Notes: a model not told the origin generated them from the sequence alone. A DNA stretch of 64,000 nucleotides from Altererythrobacter lutimaris (GCF_013371495.1 NZ_JABWTA010000001.1:620001-684000), one strand, 5' to 3'; counted from the stretch's first letter, positions 50,391 through 59,816 are shown. Made by a program: numbers and translations.

Positions 50391-51149
50391 CTAACGGGCG
50401 AGGTTAGCGAGCCACCTGCGCCAGAAACGAGCCTTCAACCGCGGCATGTTGGCGAGAGCATCAAGCCCTTCTGTCACAAGCAGCGGAACAGACGAGCCGT
50501 TTGCCGTATATTCATGAACAGATTCTGGCTGTTGCGCCGCATCGTGCTGAAGCAGCGGCAAAACGTTTGTGCCGAACACCAGCAGCTTTTCCGGCGCGGC
50601 AAGAGAGATGTGATGAGCGAGCACTTTGCCAAAGCCTGCGCTCAGCAATTCCTGCCCGTCGGCAAGCGGCAAAGCCTGCGGGACGCATGATGCCAAATAG
50701 ACCTCGTCTTCCGCAAAACCCAACGCCGCGATAATCTTTGCGAGCAAACGCCCTTGTGCGCCTGAAAGAAGGCTCTGGCTGTCACCTGTCTCAGGCGTTG
50801 CGACAAGCACCATGAGTTTCGCTCCGACCACTCCGCGCGGCGCAATCCGTGGCGCGTTACCAGCAGGCGTGAGCTTCGGTTCTTGCAGCCAGAACTCATG
50901 GAAGGCGGCGAGATCGGCAGGAGGCGTTTCACCCAACAGGTCAGGAATTTCCTGTGGCGTGGGCTTGGGCGGTTCTGCGGCCAGTGACGGCTTGTTTGCA
51001 GGAGTAGTCGCTTCTGGCTTTGCCACAGGCTCCGGCTCGGCCAGCCAATCCGTAGCGTTATCGCTGAAATCAGCATCGACACCGGCAAGCTGCCACCACT
51101 CCAAAGCGGCGGATATCTCGTCTTGCAAGGATGGCTGATGTGCGGACAT
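50391..51149 (-). CDS. uracil-DNA glycosylase-like protein lacking iron-sulfur cysteines
   Basis: A 252-residue protein with a C-terminal domain resembling the UDG superfamily fold: KLMVLVATPETGDSQSLLSG, GRLLAKIIAALGF and VYLASCVPQALPLADG, ending KLLVFGTNVLPLLQHD. The N-terminal 80 residues are Pro/Ala-rich and unconserved. The cysteines that bind the 4Fe-4S cluster of family 4/5 enzymes are absent, and the usual catalytic GEAPG-type motif reads ATPETG. It may not be a functional glycosylase. I start at 51149 (MSAHQPSLQDE). Divergent from ETF-QO. Confidence 0.65.
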   Translation of the reverse strand: MSAHQPSLQDEISAALEWWQLAGVDADFSDNATDWLAEPEPVAKPEATTPANKPSLAAEPPKPTPQEIPDLLGETPPADLAAFHEFWLQEPKLTPAGNAPRIAPRGVVGAKLMVLVATPETGDSQSLLSGAQGRLLAKIIAALGFAEDEVYLASCVPQALPLADGQELLSAGFGKVLAHHISLAAPEKLLVFGTNVLPLLQHDAAQQPESVHEYTANGSSVPLLVTEGLDALANMPRLKARFWRRWLANLAR

Positions 51150-51239
51150 GTCGTAACGGCAGGTCTTGACCTTCCAAGGCTCAGCAATCAAGGCTTTGCA
51201 TGAATTTTGGACACGGTTTTGATTGAGGACAAATAATCG

Positions 51240-52913
51240 ATGAGCGCTGACGCCATTGCCCAAACGATTGAACGCGAATCCATGCCCTGCGACGTCTTGA
51301 TCGTAGGGGGCGGGCCGGCTGGTCTTTCCGCTGCAATCCGCTTGAAGCAGATCAATGAAGAGCTTGAAGTCGTCGTCCTGGAAAAGGGCTCTGAAATCGG
51401 CGCGCATATTCTCTCGGGCGCGGTTGTCGATCCCAAGGCGCTGGACGAGCTTTTCCCTGAGTGGCGTGACATGGATTGCCCGATGGCGGAAACGCCGGTG
51501 ACGGATAACTGGCACTGGGCGCTTTCAAAGATCGGCAAGACCTCGATCCCGCACCTCATCATGCCGCCTCTGATGAGCAATCATGGCTGCTACACCGGTT
51601 CGCTCGGCAATATGTGCCGTTGGCTGGGCGAGCAGGCTGAAGCGCTTGGCGTGATGGTCTTTCCGGGTTTCCCTGCCTCAGAGGTCATGTTCAACGAGGC
51701 TGGCGCTGTCACCGGCGTGATTACGCAGGACATGGGCATTGCCGAGGACGGCAGCCATAAGCCTGACTTCCAGCCTGGCATGGAGATCGAAGCGAAATAC
51801 ACGCTGTTTGCAGAAGGCGTTCGCGGGCATCTTACTAAGACGCTCAAGGCGAAGTACGACCTCGAAGCGAATTGTGAACCGCAGGTCTATGGCCTTGGCA
51901 TCAAGGAATTGTGGGACATCGATCCCGACAAGCACGAGCCGGGCCGCGTCATCCACACGCAAGGCTGGCCGCTGAGCGAGAGCGACAGCTGGGGCGGGGG
52001 CTTCCTCTACCATCAGGCGAACGGTCAGGTCGCCTTGGGCTTCGTCACCGCGCTCGATTACAAGAATCCTTATGTCTCGCCTTATCAGGAATTCCAGCGC
52101 TGGAAGCAGCATCCTGCGATCCGCGAGTATCTGGAAGGCGGCAAGCGTGTGGCTTATGGTGCGCGCGCGATCAATGAAGGCGGCTGGCAGAGTGTGCCGA
52201 AGCTCGCTTTTCCGGGCGGCGCTCTGATCGGGTGTTCGGCTGGCTTCGTCAATGTGCCGCGCATCAAGGGCAGCCACACCGCGATGAAAAGCGGCATGCT
52301 GGCAGCGGAAAGCCTGGCCGCAGCGATTGCCGAGGGCAAGGAACATGACGAGCGGATGGATTACGATGCCGCCGTGCGTTCCAGCTGGATCGCGGATGAG
52401 TTGAAGCTGGTCCAGAATGCTGAGCCAGCGGTTGCCAAATTCGGCGGCGATCTGGGCACGGTTATCGCTGGAGCAGACATGTGGATGCGCACGCTCAAGA
52501 TCGGTCTGCCGATCACGATGAAGCACCACCGCGATTACGAGCAAACGCAGCGCGCGGACCTCTACAAGCCGATCGACTATCCCAAGCCCGATGGCGAAAT
52601 CAGCTTCGATCGGCTCACCAATGTCGCGTTCAGCTACACCAACCATGCCGAGGATCAGCCGGTCCACCTGCAGGTCAAGGACTGGGATTTGCAAAGGGCA
52701 AGCGAGCTGGCGATCTTTGCAGGGCCATCGACCCGTTATTGCCCGGCAGGGGTCTATGAGTGGCTCGAAGACGAGGACTCAGGCGAGATGAAATTCCAGA
52801 TCAACTCGCAAAACTGCGTCCACTGCAAGACCTGCGATATCAAGGACCCGAACCAGAACATCAACTGGGTGACGCCGGAAGGCGGTGGCGGCCCGAACTA
52901 TCCGAATATGTAG
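51240..52913 (+). CDS. electron transfer flavoprotein-ubiquinone oxidoreductase
   Basis: Inner membrane-associated enzyme that passes electrons from ETF to ubiquinone during fatty and amino acid oxidation. The 557 residues are full length. FAD motif DVLIVGGGPAGLSAAI, ubiquinone region GCYTGSLGNMCRWLG, and the C-terminal [4Fe-4S] site formed by YCPAGVYEW and [15 protein letters not shown]. The last 135 bases (52779-52913) reappear at 54172-54306, so this copy's end may have been supplied by recombination. See the repeat entries. Confidence 0.97.
   Translation: MSADAIAQTIERESMPCDVLIVGGGPAGLSAAIRLKQINEELEVVVLEKGSEIGAHILSGAVVDPKALDELFPEWRDMDCPMAETPVTDNWHWALSKIGKTSIPHLIMPPLMSNHGCYTGSLGNMCRWLGEQAEALGVMVFPGFPASEVMFNEAGAVTGVITQDMGIAEDGSHKPDFQPGMEIEAKYTLFAEGVRGHLTKTLKAKYDLEANCEPQVYGLGIKELWDIDPDKHEPGRVIHTQGWPLSESDSWGGGFLYHQANGQVALGFVTALDYKNPYVSPYQEFQRWKQHPAIREYLEGGKRVAYGARAINEGGWQSVPKLAFPGGALIGCSAGFVNVPRIKGSHTAMKSGMLAAESLAAAIAEGKEHDERMDYDAAVRSSWIADELKLVQNAEPAVAKFGGDLGTVIAGADMWMRTLKIGLPITMKHHRDYEQTQRADLYKPIDYPKPDGEISFDRLTNVAFSYTNHAEDQPVHLQVKDWDLQRASELAIFAGPSTRYCPAGVYEWLEDEDSGEMKFQINSQNCVHCKTCDIKDPNQNINWVTPEGGGGPNYPNM
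52779..52913 (+). repeat. ETF-QO 3'-end direct repeat, copy A (within the intact gene)
   Basis: The last 44 codons and the TAG stop of ETF-QO, encoding [13 protein letters not shown] onward to the C-terminus. It is about 95 percent identical to copy B at 54172. The five internal differences all fall at third codon positions and are synonymous (AAA/AAG, AAC/AAT, CAC/CAT, GAT/GAC, GGT/GGC). The stop is TAG here and TGA in copy B. Confidence 0.93.
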
Positions 52914-53164
52914 GGGCGAGTACGACCGAAAGTTTGGCGATGCCGTTGGGCCGATGTGGAAATTCCAGCCTGCGTCTACAGCAGATGGTCATTTCAATTG
53001 GCGATGAATTTACGCTTTCTTTGAAAGTGGATTGGCTTGCTGCTCAGCTCGAAAAATATCGTGATTTGAGTGGTTTTCACCGACACTCCGAAACAAAGAG
53101 CTAGACACGAGTTCATAAGTTTCGGAATGGTTTTATGCGACGTTTGAAAAGCTAAAGCCTGGTC

Positions 53165-54136
53165 ATGGCAAAGGAAAAAGCAGTGCCGGTTTCTCGCGAT
53201 GAAGTGGTAAATGCATATCGTTTTATTCTCGGCCGAGAGCCCGAGAGTGAAGAAGTGGTTTCAAAAGGAATGGCCCACTCAGAATTTGCCAGCTTGCGAG
53301 ATGCTTTTTTGGACAGTTCCGAATTTAGGGGTAGCCTCGCAACACGGGGTACGCCTCCTCCTATCGGTCGCTTTTTCGATGCTCAGTCACATGGGACCGA
53401 TATAGCTTGCACTGAAGCTCAAATGTCACAAATGCTCGCTCGCATTTCGAGTGCGTGGCAAGAGTTTGGACGGACTGAGCCGCATTGGTCAGTGCTCACC
53501 TCGGAAAAGTTTAAGAAAGATAACATCCAAGATAACATTGATGATTTCTATGCCAGTGGTGTGAAGTCCGTTGACAGAGACTTCAATTTCTTGAGGCGAT
53601 CAAACCGTCCACTTTCTTTTAGAAAAGGGCTCGATTTTGGGTGCGGTGTCGGCCGGCTCACTTTAGCGCTTTCGCCATATTGCGAGAGCGTTGTGGGCAT
53701 CGATATTTCGCCGCCGCACATTAAGCTTGCGAACGAACAGGCCGAGTTGCGTTCTGTAGCGAATGTTGAATTTCGAGTATTGGAACAGCTGGATGAACTT
53801 TCTCGCCTCGAACCATTCGATCTGATCCTTAGCAAGATAGTGCTGCAACATAATCCTCCTCCGATAATGGCTGCAATTCTCAGACACCTTTTGACTGCCC
53901 TCGCAGAAGGGGGATCTGCTATCATTCAAATGCCTAGCTACAAGGCCACGCAGGAATTCACGGTTGATGAATATCTGAGGAGTGAACCGCCAAAAATGGA
54001 AATGAACGCTCTTCCTCAGCAATTTATCTTTGAAATAATTGATCAGGCAGGCTGTCGTTGCCTTGAAATTCGCGAGGATAATGAAACGGGGGCTTTGCGG
54101 GGAGTGAGCCAGACATTTGCGATAACCAAGAAGTAA
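53165..54136 (+). CDS. AT-rich SAM-dependent methyltransferase with DUF4214-like N-terminus
   Basis: A 323-residue class I methyltransferase. Residues about 9-57 resemble the DUF4214/linker-type domain ([17 protein letters not shown] and DAFLDSSEF). This domain often accompanies glycan-modifying enzymes. The methyltransferase core has [17 protein letters not shown] (motif I), [11 protein letters not shown] and [12 protein letters not shown]. The target is probably a surface glycan or small molecule. Bases 53581-53640 have 25 G/C of 60, very different from the flanking gene, which points to transfer. It sits exactly between the two ETF-QO end repeats. Confidence 0.85.
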   Translation: MAKEKAVPVSRDEVVNAYRFILGREPESEEVVSKGMAHSEFASLRDAFLDSSEFRGSLATRGTPPPIGRFFDAQSHGTDIACTEAQMSQMLARISSAWQEFGRTEPHWSVLTSEKFKKDNIQDNIDDFYASGVKSVDRDFNFLRRSNRPLSFRKGLDFGCGVGRLTLALSPYCESVVGIDISPPHIKLANEQAELRSVANVEFRVLEQLDELSRLEPFDLILSKIVLQHNPPPIMAAILRHLLTALAEGGSAIIQMPSYKATQEFTVDEYLRSEPPKMEMNALPQQFIFEIIDQAGCRCLEIREDNETGALRGVSQTFAITKK

Positions 54137-54171
54137 CAGCGACATTCTGTGGCTCGTCGAAGGGAAAGGTT

Positions 54172-54306
54172 TCAGGCGAGATGAAGTTCCAGATCAACTC
54201 GCAAAATTGCGTCCATTGCAAGACCTGCGACATCAAGGACCCGAACCAGAACATCAACTGGGTGACGCCGGAAGGCGGCGGCGGCCCGAACTATCCGAAT
54301 ATGTGA
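54172..54306 (+). pseudogene. ETF-QO 3'-end fragment, copy B
   Basis: Open 44-codon fragment plus TGA stop, matching the end of ETF-QO including [15 protein letters not shown]. Only a patch of similarity remains upstream (TGGCTCG at 54150), out of register, so no functional start exists. The reading frame has been conserved, since all differences are synonymous. It may be the original chromosomal 3' end of ETF-QO left behind when incoming DNA with a related end and the methyltransferase recombined in, or the reverse. Confidence 0.88.
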
Positions 54307-54315
54307 CGGGTTAAG

Positions 54316-54636
54316 GTGCGCGCTCGTTTGAAAGCAGTTTTACGCGGGTTTTCCGGACTAATTGCCACGCTTATGGCCGCTTTTGCCGGGTCAGCTTCGA
54401 TTGTGATGCGGCCCGTTGATCGGACGCCGGAAGAGGTCGCTCAGTACATTCGTGACGCCCTTAATGGGAATAGCGGTCAGTATGATTGGCATGATTTTCT
54501 CGTAATCCCAATCATTGATCAGAATCTAGATAGCATCCGGTTGAGGGCCAAAGCAGTGCAGGTGCCATTTGACGATGGTGGTCGCAAAGAACTCGAGCGC
54601 CTACTCGCGGAAGTTGGACTCTCGAAAAACGGATAG
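54316..54636 (+). CDS. small AT-rich protein behind ETF-QO copy B
   Basis: Unrecognised 106-residue protein with one N-terminal membrane segment or signal (about 8-28, FSGLIATLMAAFAGSAS) and a soluble domain (TPEEVAQYIRDALNGNSGQYDWHDF split in two helices) that resembles small exported proteins of unknown role. GTG start at 54316 after GGTTAAG, 9 bases after the copy B stop. Bases 54481-54540 hold about 23 G/C of 60. Three REP-like palindromes follow. Confidence 0.6.
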   Translation: MRARLKAVLRGFSGLIATLMAAFAGSASIVMRPVDRTPEEVAQYIRDALNGNSGQYDWHDFLVIPIIDQNLDSIRLRAKAVQVPFDDGGRKELERLLAEVGLSKNG

Positions 54637-54685
54637 GCAGACATTCCGCTGCCGAATGCTCTAGCTAAGAGCCACAAGAGGCTGG

Positions 54686-54815
54686 ACCCCGGATCAAGTC
54701 CGGGGTGACCGAGTATAGAGCTGACATCTAGAATGGTCGTCATTCCCGCGAAGGCGGGAATCCAGAGCCACAGAAAACCGCGCTTGCGGCCTGAGATCCC
54801 AGCTTTTGCCGGGAT
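54686..54815. repeat. cluster of three REP-like palindromes
   Basis: Hairpins are ACCCCGGA-TCAAG-TCCGGGGT (54686-54706, identical to 46327-46347), ATTCCCGC-GAAG-GCGGGAAT (54742-54761) and ATCCCAGC with GCCGGGAT (54796-54815, one mismatch). Such groups are typical of bacterial interspersed mosaic elements. Confidence 0.85.
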
Positions 54816-54933
54816 GACGGAGTGCCGAGTGACTGGTCGAACCACATTTCCTACATTCGCCTCGTGAGCTAAGCCCGCAATCCTATCTGAAACGCTCAAA
54901 TCCCCTCATGGAGTTTTGAAAAAATAGGAAAAG

Positions 54934-55032
54934 TGTCAACTTTGTTGGAAAGGCCTAAAACACGGAATTATAACGCGAACATGCCGTTTTCCATCCAACA
55001 GCAGGTGTCAATTATGTCAACTTTGTTGGAAA
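54934..55032. repeat. 18-base perfect direct repeat in front of ispE
   Basis: TGTCAACTTTGTTGGAAA occurs at 54934-54951 and again at 55015-55032, 81 bases apart. A third TGTCAA lies at 55006 and a partial inverted copy (TTTTCCATCCAACA) at about 54987-55000. On the minus strand each copy reads as TTGACA, a possible -35 word. It could bind a regulator of ispE or be a small integration or repeat remnant. Confidence 0.75.
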
Positions 55033-55090
55033 CGGTTGCAGGCACGTGAGAACTAAAGACAAAACGCGTGTTCGGGGCTAAGGATCGCTG

Positions 55091-55915
55091 GTGACCATCA
55101 CCGAAACCGCTTACGCCAAGATCAACCTCGCGCTGCATGTTCGCAGAAAGCGCGAGGATGGCTATCACGAGCTCGAAACGCTGTTTGCTTTCGTCAACAA
55201 TGGTGACAGGCTGGTGGCGAAACCTTCCGATGCTGACAGATTCGAGGTTGTCGGCGAGTTTGCCGCAACGCTGGACAATCCATTCGGTAATCTCGTCAAC
55301 CGCGCGATGGCAGCTTTGCCACGTAGCCAGGGCCTGCATGTCACGCTGGAAAAGAACCTGCCGGTTGCGGCAGGGCTTGGTGGCGGATCGGCGGACGCGG
55401 GCGCTGTGTTCAGGATCATCGAACAGGTCGCGGGCCTGCCGGACAATTGGGAGGATTTGGCCGCTCGTCTCGGCGCTGATGTACCGGCTTGCGTGCGAAG
55501 CGAAATGGCCATCGGAACCGGAACGGGGACAGACCTCGCGCCGGTTGAGAACGATATGGCGGGCATGGCGCTGCTGCTCGTCAATCCGCGTATTCCTCTG
55601 CCGACAGGGCCGGTTTTCAAGGCATGGGCCAAGGATGGCAAAGGTGAAGACCTCGGCGCGCTACCCAAAGGCACCGCCCGCGAAATCGCGCGCAATGGCC
55701 GCAATGATCTGCGCGCTCCAGCGGTCGAGCTTTGCCCCGCGATTGCGGATGTGCTCGGCAGTTTGAACCAGACTGATCCTTGGATGTGCGAGATGTCTGG
55801 CTCCGGCGCGACCTGTTTCGCGCTCTATGAAAGCGCAGAGCATCGCGATCGGGCATCGCGGGTTCTCGCCGAATTGGAACCACAATGGTGGCAAATGGTA
55901 GGTTCTCTGAAGTGA
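55091..55915 (+). CDS. ispE: 4-diphosphocytidyl-2-C-methyl-D-erythritol kinase IspE
   Basis: GHMP-family kinase of the non-mevalonate isoprenoid pathway, 274 residues. The start TETAYAKINLALHV, the ATP loop LPVAAGLGGGSADAG and the C-terminal MSGSGATCFALYE are diagnostic. The start is GTG at 55091. It is followed by an N-formylglutamate amidohydrolase-like gene after 10 bases. Confidence 0.95.
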   Translation: MTITETAYAKINLALHVRRKREDGYHELETLFAFVNNGDRLVAKPSDADRFEVVGEFAATLDNPFGNLVNRAMAALPRSQGLHVTLEKNLPVAAGLGGGSADAGAVFRIIEQVAGLPDNWEDLAARLGADVPACVRSEMAIGTGTGTDLAPVENDMAGMALLLVNPRIPLPTGPVFKAWAKDGKGEDLGALPKGTAREIARNGRNDLRAPAVELCPAIADVLGSLNQTDPWMCEMSGSGATCFALYESAEHRDRASRVLAELEPQWWQMVGSLK

Positions 55916-55925
55916 GAACACATCC

Positions 55926-56651
55926 ATGATTACAGACGGTCTTCCATACCGGCAGCTTGGCGACCTGCGGCGCGGTGGAATCGTGTGCGTGGCGGACCAT
56001 GCGTCGAATGTGGTGCCGGAGGGTATTGAGCTGGGTATCCCGGCAGAACTGCTGGGCGAACATATTGCGGTCGATATCGGGGTAGAAGGCATCGCAGGCC
56101 GGCTCGCGCGCAGGCACAACATTCCGGGGCATCTCGCCTGTGTCAGTCGGCTCGTCTGCGATATTCACCGTGAAGAAGATCACAAGAATGTCGTGCCGAT
56201 GGAGAGCGATGGGCATCTGATCCCGGGCAATATCGGCGCGGATGTAGAGGCTCGGCTCAAGCTATACTATCGGCCTTATCACGATGCGCTTGCGAAGTGG
56301 CTCGACGAGCAGAAGCCGCAGCTCATCATCTCGCTTCATTCCTTTACGCCCAAGCTTTCGACCTCGGACGAGGAACGTCCGTGGGAATGTGCGCTGCTCT
56401 ATAACGAGGACGATCGCGCGGCGCGCCACGCTATCCGCCTTTTCAGCGAACTTGGCCTCACCGTTGGCGATAATGAGCCTTATTCAGGCAAAGAGCTTAA
56501 TGCGACAATGAACCGCCATGCCGAAGCGCATGGGCGACCCTACATTGCGCTCGAAGTTCGGCAGGACCTGATTTCAACCCGCGCAGAGCAATCGCGCTGG
56601 GCGGCAATGATTGCCGATGTTGCAGGAAGGGTTGCGCTCGCGCTTGAGTAG
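55926..56651 (+). CDS. N-formylglutamate amidohydrolase family protein
   Basis: A 241-residue zinc hydrolase of the HutG/N-formylglutamate amidohydrolase family. CVADHASNVVPEG, HIAVDIGVEGIAGRLA, SRLVCDIHREEDH and LIISLHSFTPKL give the expected His, Asp and Glu ligands, and YIALEVRQDLI closes the domain. Without other hut genes nearby, the substrate could be another N-acyl amino acid. Confidence 0.88.
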   Translation: MITDGLPYRQLGDLRRGGIVCVADHASNVVPEGIELGIPAELLGEHIAVDIGVEGIAGRLARRHNIPGHLACVSRLVCDIHREEDHKNVVPMESDGHLIPGNIGADVEARLKLYYRPYHDALAKWLDEQKPQLIISLHSFTPKLSTSDEERPWECALLYNEDDRAARHAIRLFSELGLTVGDNEPYSGKELNATMNRHAEAHGRPYIALEVRQDLISTRAEQSRWAAMIADVAGRVALALE

Positions 56652-56693
56652 AGGCAGGGGCTGTTTCACGTAAAGCCGTATACGAGAAACAAT

Positions 56694-58412
56694 ATGTCCC
56701 GCTTCGATAAATCGAAACTGCCGTCCCGCCACGTTTCTGTCGGGCCTGAGAAGGCACCGCACCGCTCTTACTACTACGCGATGGGCATGACCGAGGAAGA
56801 GATTGCGCGGCCATTTGTCGCGGTGGCCTCTGCAGGGAATGACAGCGCGCCGTGCAACACTGCGCTCGATGCGCAAGCGAATATCTGCCGCGAGGGCGTA
56901 ATCGAAGGCGGCGGAACGCCTCGCCGGTTCAACACGATAACTGTCACAGACGGGATCGCGATGGGCCATCAGGGCATGAAAAGCTCGCTTGTCAGCCGCG
57001 AGGTGATCGCGGATTCGGTCGAGCTGTCCGTGCGCGGGCACTGCTACGATGCGCTGGTCGGCTTTGCCGGGTGCGACAAGAGCTTGCCGGGCATGATGAT
57101 GGCGATGCTGAGGCTGAATGTGCCGTCGATCTTTGTCTATGGTGGCTCAATCCTGCCGGGCACGTTCCACGACAAGGACGTAACGGTAAAAGACGTCTTC
57201 GAAGCGGTTGGCCAGTATGGCGCGGGCAATTGTCCGCTGCAGGAGCTTATCGCGCTGGAAAAGGTCGCTTGTCCGGGTCACGGCGCTTGCGGCGGTCAGT
57301 TCACCGCGAATACCATGGCCTGCGTCGGCGAAGCTATCGGATTGAGCCTGCCGAACAGCAACATGGCGCCTGCTCCTTACAAATCGCGTGAGGAAGTGGC
57401 AGTCGGTGCGGGTAAGCAAATCATGGAGCTGCTGGAGCGCAATCTGCGCCCGCGCGATATTTGCACGAGGGCTGCATTCGAGAACGCCGCGAGGGTTGTC
57501 GCGGCAACCGGTGGCTCGACCAATGCAGCGCTGCATCTGCCAGCCATGGCTAGCGAGTGCGGGATTGAGTTCGACTTGTTCGACGTTGTGGAGGTATTCA
57601 AATCAACGCCTTACATCGCGGACTTGCAGCCGGGCGGGAAATACGTTGCCAAGGACATGCACGATGCGGGCGGCGTCTACATGGTGATGAAGACGCTGAT
57701 GGATGGCGGTTTCCTGGACCCGGAGCCGATGACAGTGTCCGGCAAGACCATTGGCGAAAACTTGGAAGAGATCACGTGGAATCCGGACCAGAAGGTCATT
57801 TACGAAGTCTCGAACCCGATCACACAGACCGGCGGTGTTGTCGGCCTCAAAGGCTCGCTTGCTCCCGATGGAGCCATTGTAAAGGTTGCGGGCATGAGCA
57901 AGCTGCAATTCTCAGGTCCAGCGCAGTGCTTTGATTGCGAAGAAGATGCGTTCAAGGCGGTCGAGCAGCGTGACATCCGCGAAGGCAGTGTCATCGTGAT
58001 CCGCTATGAAGGCCCCAAAGGCGGTCCCGGTATGCGTGAGATGCTCGCCACCACAGCGGCGCTTTACGGGCAAGGCATGGGCGAGAGCGTTGCGCTGATC
58101 ACCGATGGACGGTTTTCAGGTGCGACGCGCGGCTTCTGCATCGGACATGTCGGTCCTGAAGCGGCGGAATGCGGACCCATCGCCCTGGTAGAGGATGGCG
58201 ACATCATCACGATCGATGCAGAGGCTGGCACAATGGACCTCGAAGTCGATGAAGCCACCCTCGAACACCGTCGCGAGGCGTGGCAACCGCGCACCAACGA
58301 CTATCAGTCGGGCGCGCTTTATCGCTACTCGCAGAATGTGGGGCCGGCAGTGAAAGGCGCGTTGACGCATCCCGGCGCAAAGGCTGAACGTCACGTTTTT
58401 GCTGATATCTGA
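56694..58412 (+). CDS. ilvD: dihydroxy-acid dehydratase IlvD
   Basis: Third step of branched-chain amino acid synthesis. The 572 residues begin with [20 protein letters not shown]. Cluster cysteines occur in [21 protein letters not shown] and [34 protein letters not shown] near the C-terminus is the substrate region. The length and Cys pattern fit the IlvD/Edd family. An isolated gene here, with no other ilv gene beside it. Confidence 0.94.
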   Translation: MSRFDKSKLPSRHVSVGPEKAPHRSYYYAMGMTEEEIARPFVAVASAGNDSAPCNTALDAQANICREGVIEGGGTPRRFNTITVTDGIAMGHQGMKSSLVSREVIADSVELSVRGHCYDALVGFAGCDKSLPGMMMAMLRLNVPSIFVYGGSILPGTFHDKDVTVKDVFEAVGQYGAGNCPLQELIALEKVACPGHGACGGQFTANTMACVGEAIGLSLPNSNMAPAPYKSREEVAVGAGKQIMELLERNLRPRDICTRAAFENAARVVAATGGSTNAALHLPAMASECGIEFDLFDVVEVFKSTPYIADLQPGGKYVAKDMHDAGGVYMVMKTLMDGGFLDPEPMTVSGKTIGENLEEITWNPDQKVIYEVSNPITQTGGVVGLKGSLAPDGAIVKVAGMSKLQFSGPAQCFDCEEDAFKAVEQRDIREGSVIVIRYEGPKGGPGMREMLATTAALYGQGMGESVALITDGRFSGATRGFCIGHVGPEAAECGPIALVEDGDIITIDAEAGTMDLEVDEATLEHRREAWQPRTNDYQSGALYRYSQNVGPAVKGALTHPGAKAERHVFADI

Positions 58413-58424
58413 TAGAGTGCTGAC

Positions 58425-59816
58425 ATGACGTCAGCTCAGATCCTTACTGTCGCGCAGATGCAGGCGGCGGAGCAATCGCTGATCGATGCGGGTACATCGG
58501 TTGAAACGCTGATGCAGGTTGCAGGGAACGGCGCTGCTGAATGGGTTTGGCGGATCGCCGCTGGACGTTCGGTTGTTATCCTATGCGGTCCGGGCAACAA
58601 TGGCGGCGATGGTTATGTGATCGCTGAATGTTTGAGGGCGAGGGGGCTAGCCGTCCAAGTCGTGGCACCTCTTGGTCCCAAGACTGAAGCTGCCAAAGCG
58701 GCGCGGCTTGCTTACAAGGGCGAGACGCTGACTTCAGGCAAAGGCGCCAAAGGCGACGTTTTGGTCGATTGCCTGTTCGGTTCGGGCCTCGCTAGGGCCT
58801 TGGAAGCGGAACATGCGCTTGTGCTGCGCGATCTCGCATCGCGCGCGCAGTCACTCATCGCAGTGGATCTGCCGTCAGGTGTGGAGAGCGATAGCGGCGC
58901 GCTGCTCAATGAAGGCTTGCCGGACTATGACTGCACGCTGGCGCTTGGCGCATGGAAATACGCGCATTGGCGTTTGCCATCCCGGAGCAAAATGGGCGCG
59001 TTGAAGCTCGTCGAGATTGGCGTTGAAGAGGTGGAGGGTGCAGCACAATTGCTCGCCAAACCCAAGCTTTCAGCGCCAGCCTTGGATGCGCACAAATATT
59101 CGCGCGGTCTATGCGCCGTGGTTGGCGGAGCGATGCCCGGGGCGTCTCTTCTCTCAGCGAAAGCCGCCATGCTGGGCGGCGCGGGCTATGTGAAGCTGCT
59201 CGTAGACCATGCGCCAGCAAGCGCTCCTGCGGCATTGGTTGTCGATACCGATCCACTGGAAGGCGCGCTAAGCGATAAACGCATATCGTCAGTCCTTGTT
59301 GGACCGGGGCTGGGACGGGATAGCGATGCCCAGAATAGGCTGCGGGCGGTGCTTGCAGGCCCGCGACCGACTGTGCTTGATGCCGATGCGTTAATGCTGC
59401 TCCGGCCTGAGATGCTGGAAAAAGGCGCGCAAGTCCTCGCGACCCCGCATGATGGTGAGCTGGAACAACTAAGCCGCACATTCTCGGTCATCGCAGAAGA
59501 AAGGCAGGCCCGCGCGCATACGCTGGCCAAGGTGAGCGGCATGGTTATCTGCGCCAAGGGGCCGGACACCATTCTGGCTGCACCCGACGGGCGGATTTTC
59601 ATAGCACCTCCTGCGTCGCCATGGCTCTCAACGGCCGGTACAGGCGACGTCCTAGCCGGCATCGCTGCAAGCCGCATGGCCACTGGGAAAGATGCATTTA
59701 CAGCGGCCTGCGAAGCGGTCTGGCTCCATGGCGAGGTTGCAAGGTTGGCAAGCCCAAACTTTACCGCCGACGATCTGGCAATCCGCGTGCGAGAGGCCTA
59801 CGCCGCAGCGCTATGA
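58425..59816 (+). CDS. nnr: bifunctional NAD(P)H-hydrate epimerase/dehydratase
   Basis: Repairs damaged NAD(P)H hydrates. The 463 residues combine the N-terminal epimerase (about 1-205: GPGNNGGDGYVIAECLRA and AVDLPSGVESDSG) with the C-terminal ADP-dependent dehydratase (about 215-463: HKYSRGLCAVVGG, VLVGPGLGRD, ATPHDGELEQL and STAGTGDVLAGIAA). It overlaps the next gene by 4 bases. Confidence 0.93.
   Translation: MTSAQILTVAQMQAAEQSLIDAGTSVETLMQVAGNGAAEWVWRIAAGRSVVILCGPGNNGGDGYVIAECLRARGLAVQVVAPLGPKTEAAKAARLAYKGETLTSGKGAKGDVLVDCLFGSGLARALEAEHALVLRDLASRAQSLIAVDLPSGVESDSGALLNEGLPDYDCTLALGAWKYAHWRLPSRSKMGALKLVEIGVEEVEGAAQLLAKPKLSAPALDAHKYSRGLCAVVGGAMPGASLLSAKAAMLGGAGYVKLLVDHAPASAPAALVVDTDPLEGALSDKRISSVLVGPGLGRDSDAQNRLRAVLAGPRPTVLDADALMLLRPEMLEKGAQVLATPHDGELEQLSRTFSVIAEERQARAHTLAKVSGMVICAKGPDTILAAPDGRIFIAPPASPWLSTAGTGDVLAGIAASRMATGKDAFTAACEAVWLHGEVARLASPNFTADDLAIRVREAYAAAL

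Larger units (their letters stand above)
54637..55090. other. intergenic region upstream of ispE
   Basis: About 450 bases without a gene. The left part holds three REP-like palindromes. The right part (54900-55060) is AT-rich and contains an 18-base perfect direct repeat and further TGTCAA words. The ispE promoter must lie here. Confidence 0.7.

Noticed and set aside
52760..53104. Frame running from inside the ETF-QO end into the following spacer
   Set aside because: It is the wrong frame of ETF-QO. The short part after 52985 (MVISIGDEFTLSLKV) could be a gene remnant, but no family is recognisable.
54150..54306. ETF-QO copy B as a small functional ferredoxin-like gene
   Set aside because: No start codon or ribosome binding site in frame at the fragment start, and it lacks the first cluster Cys (CPAGVYEW).
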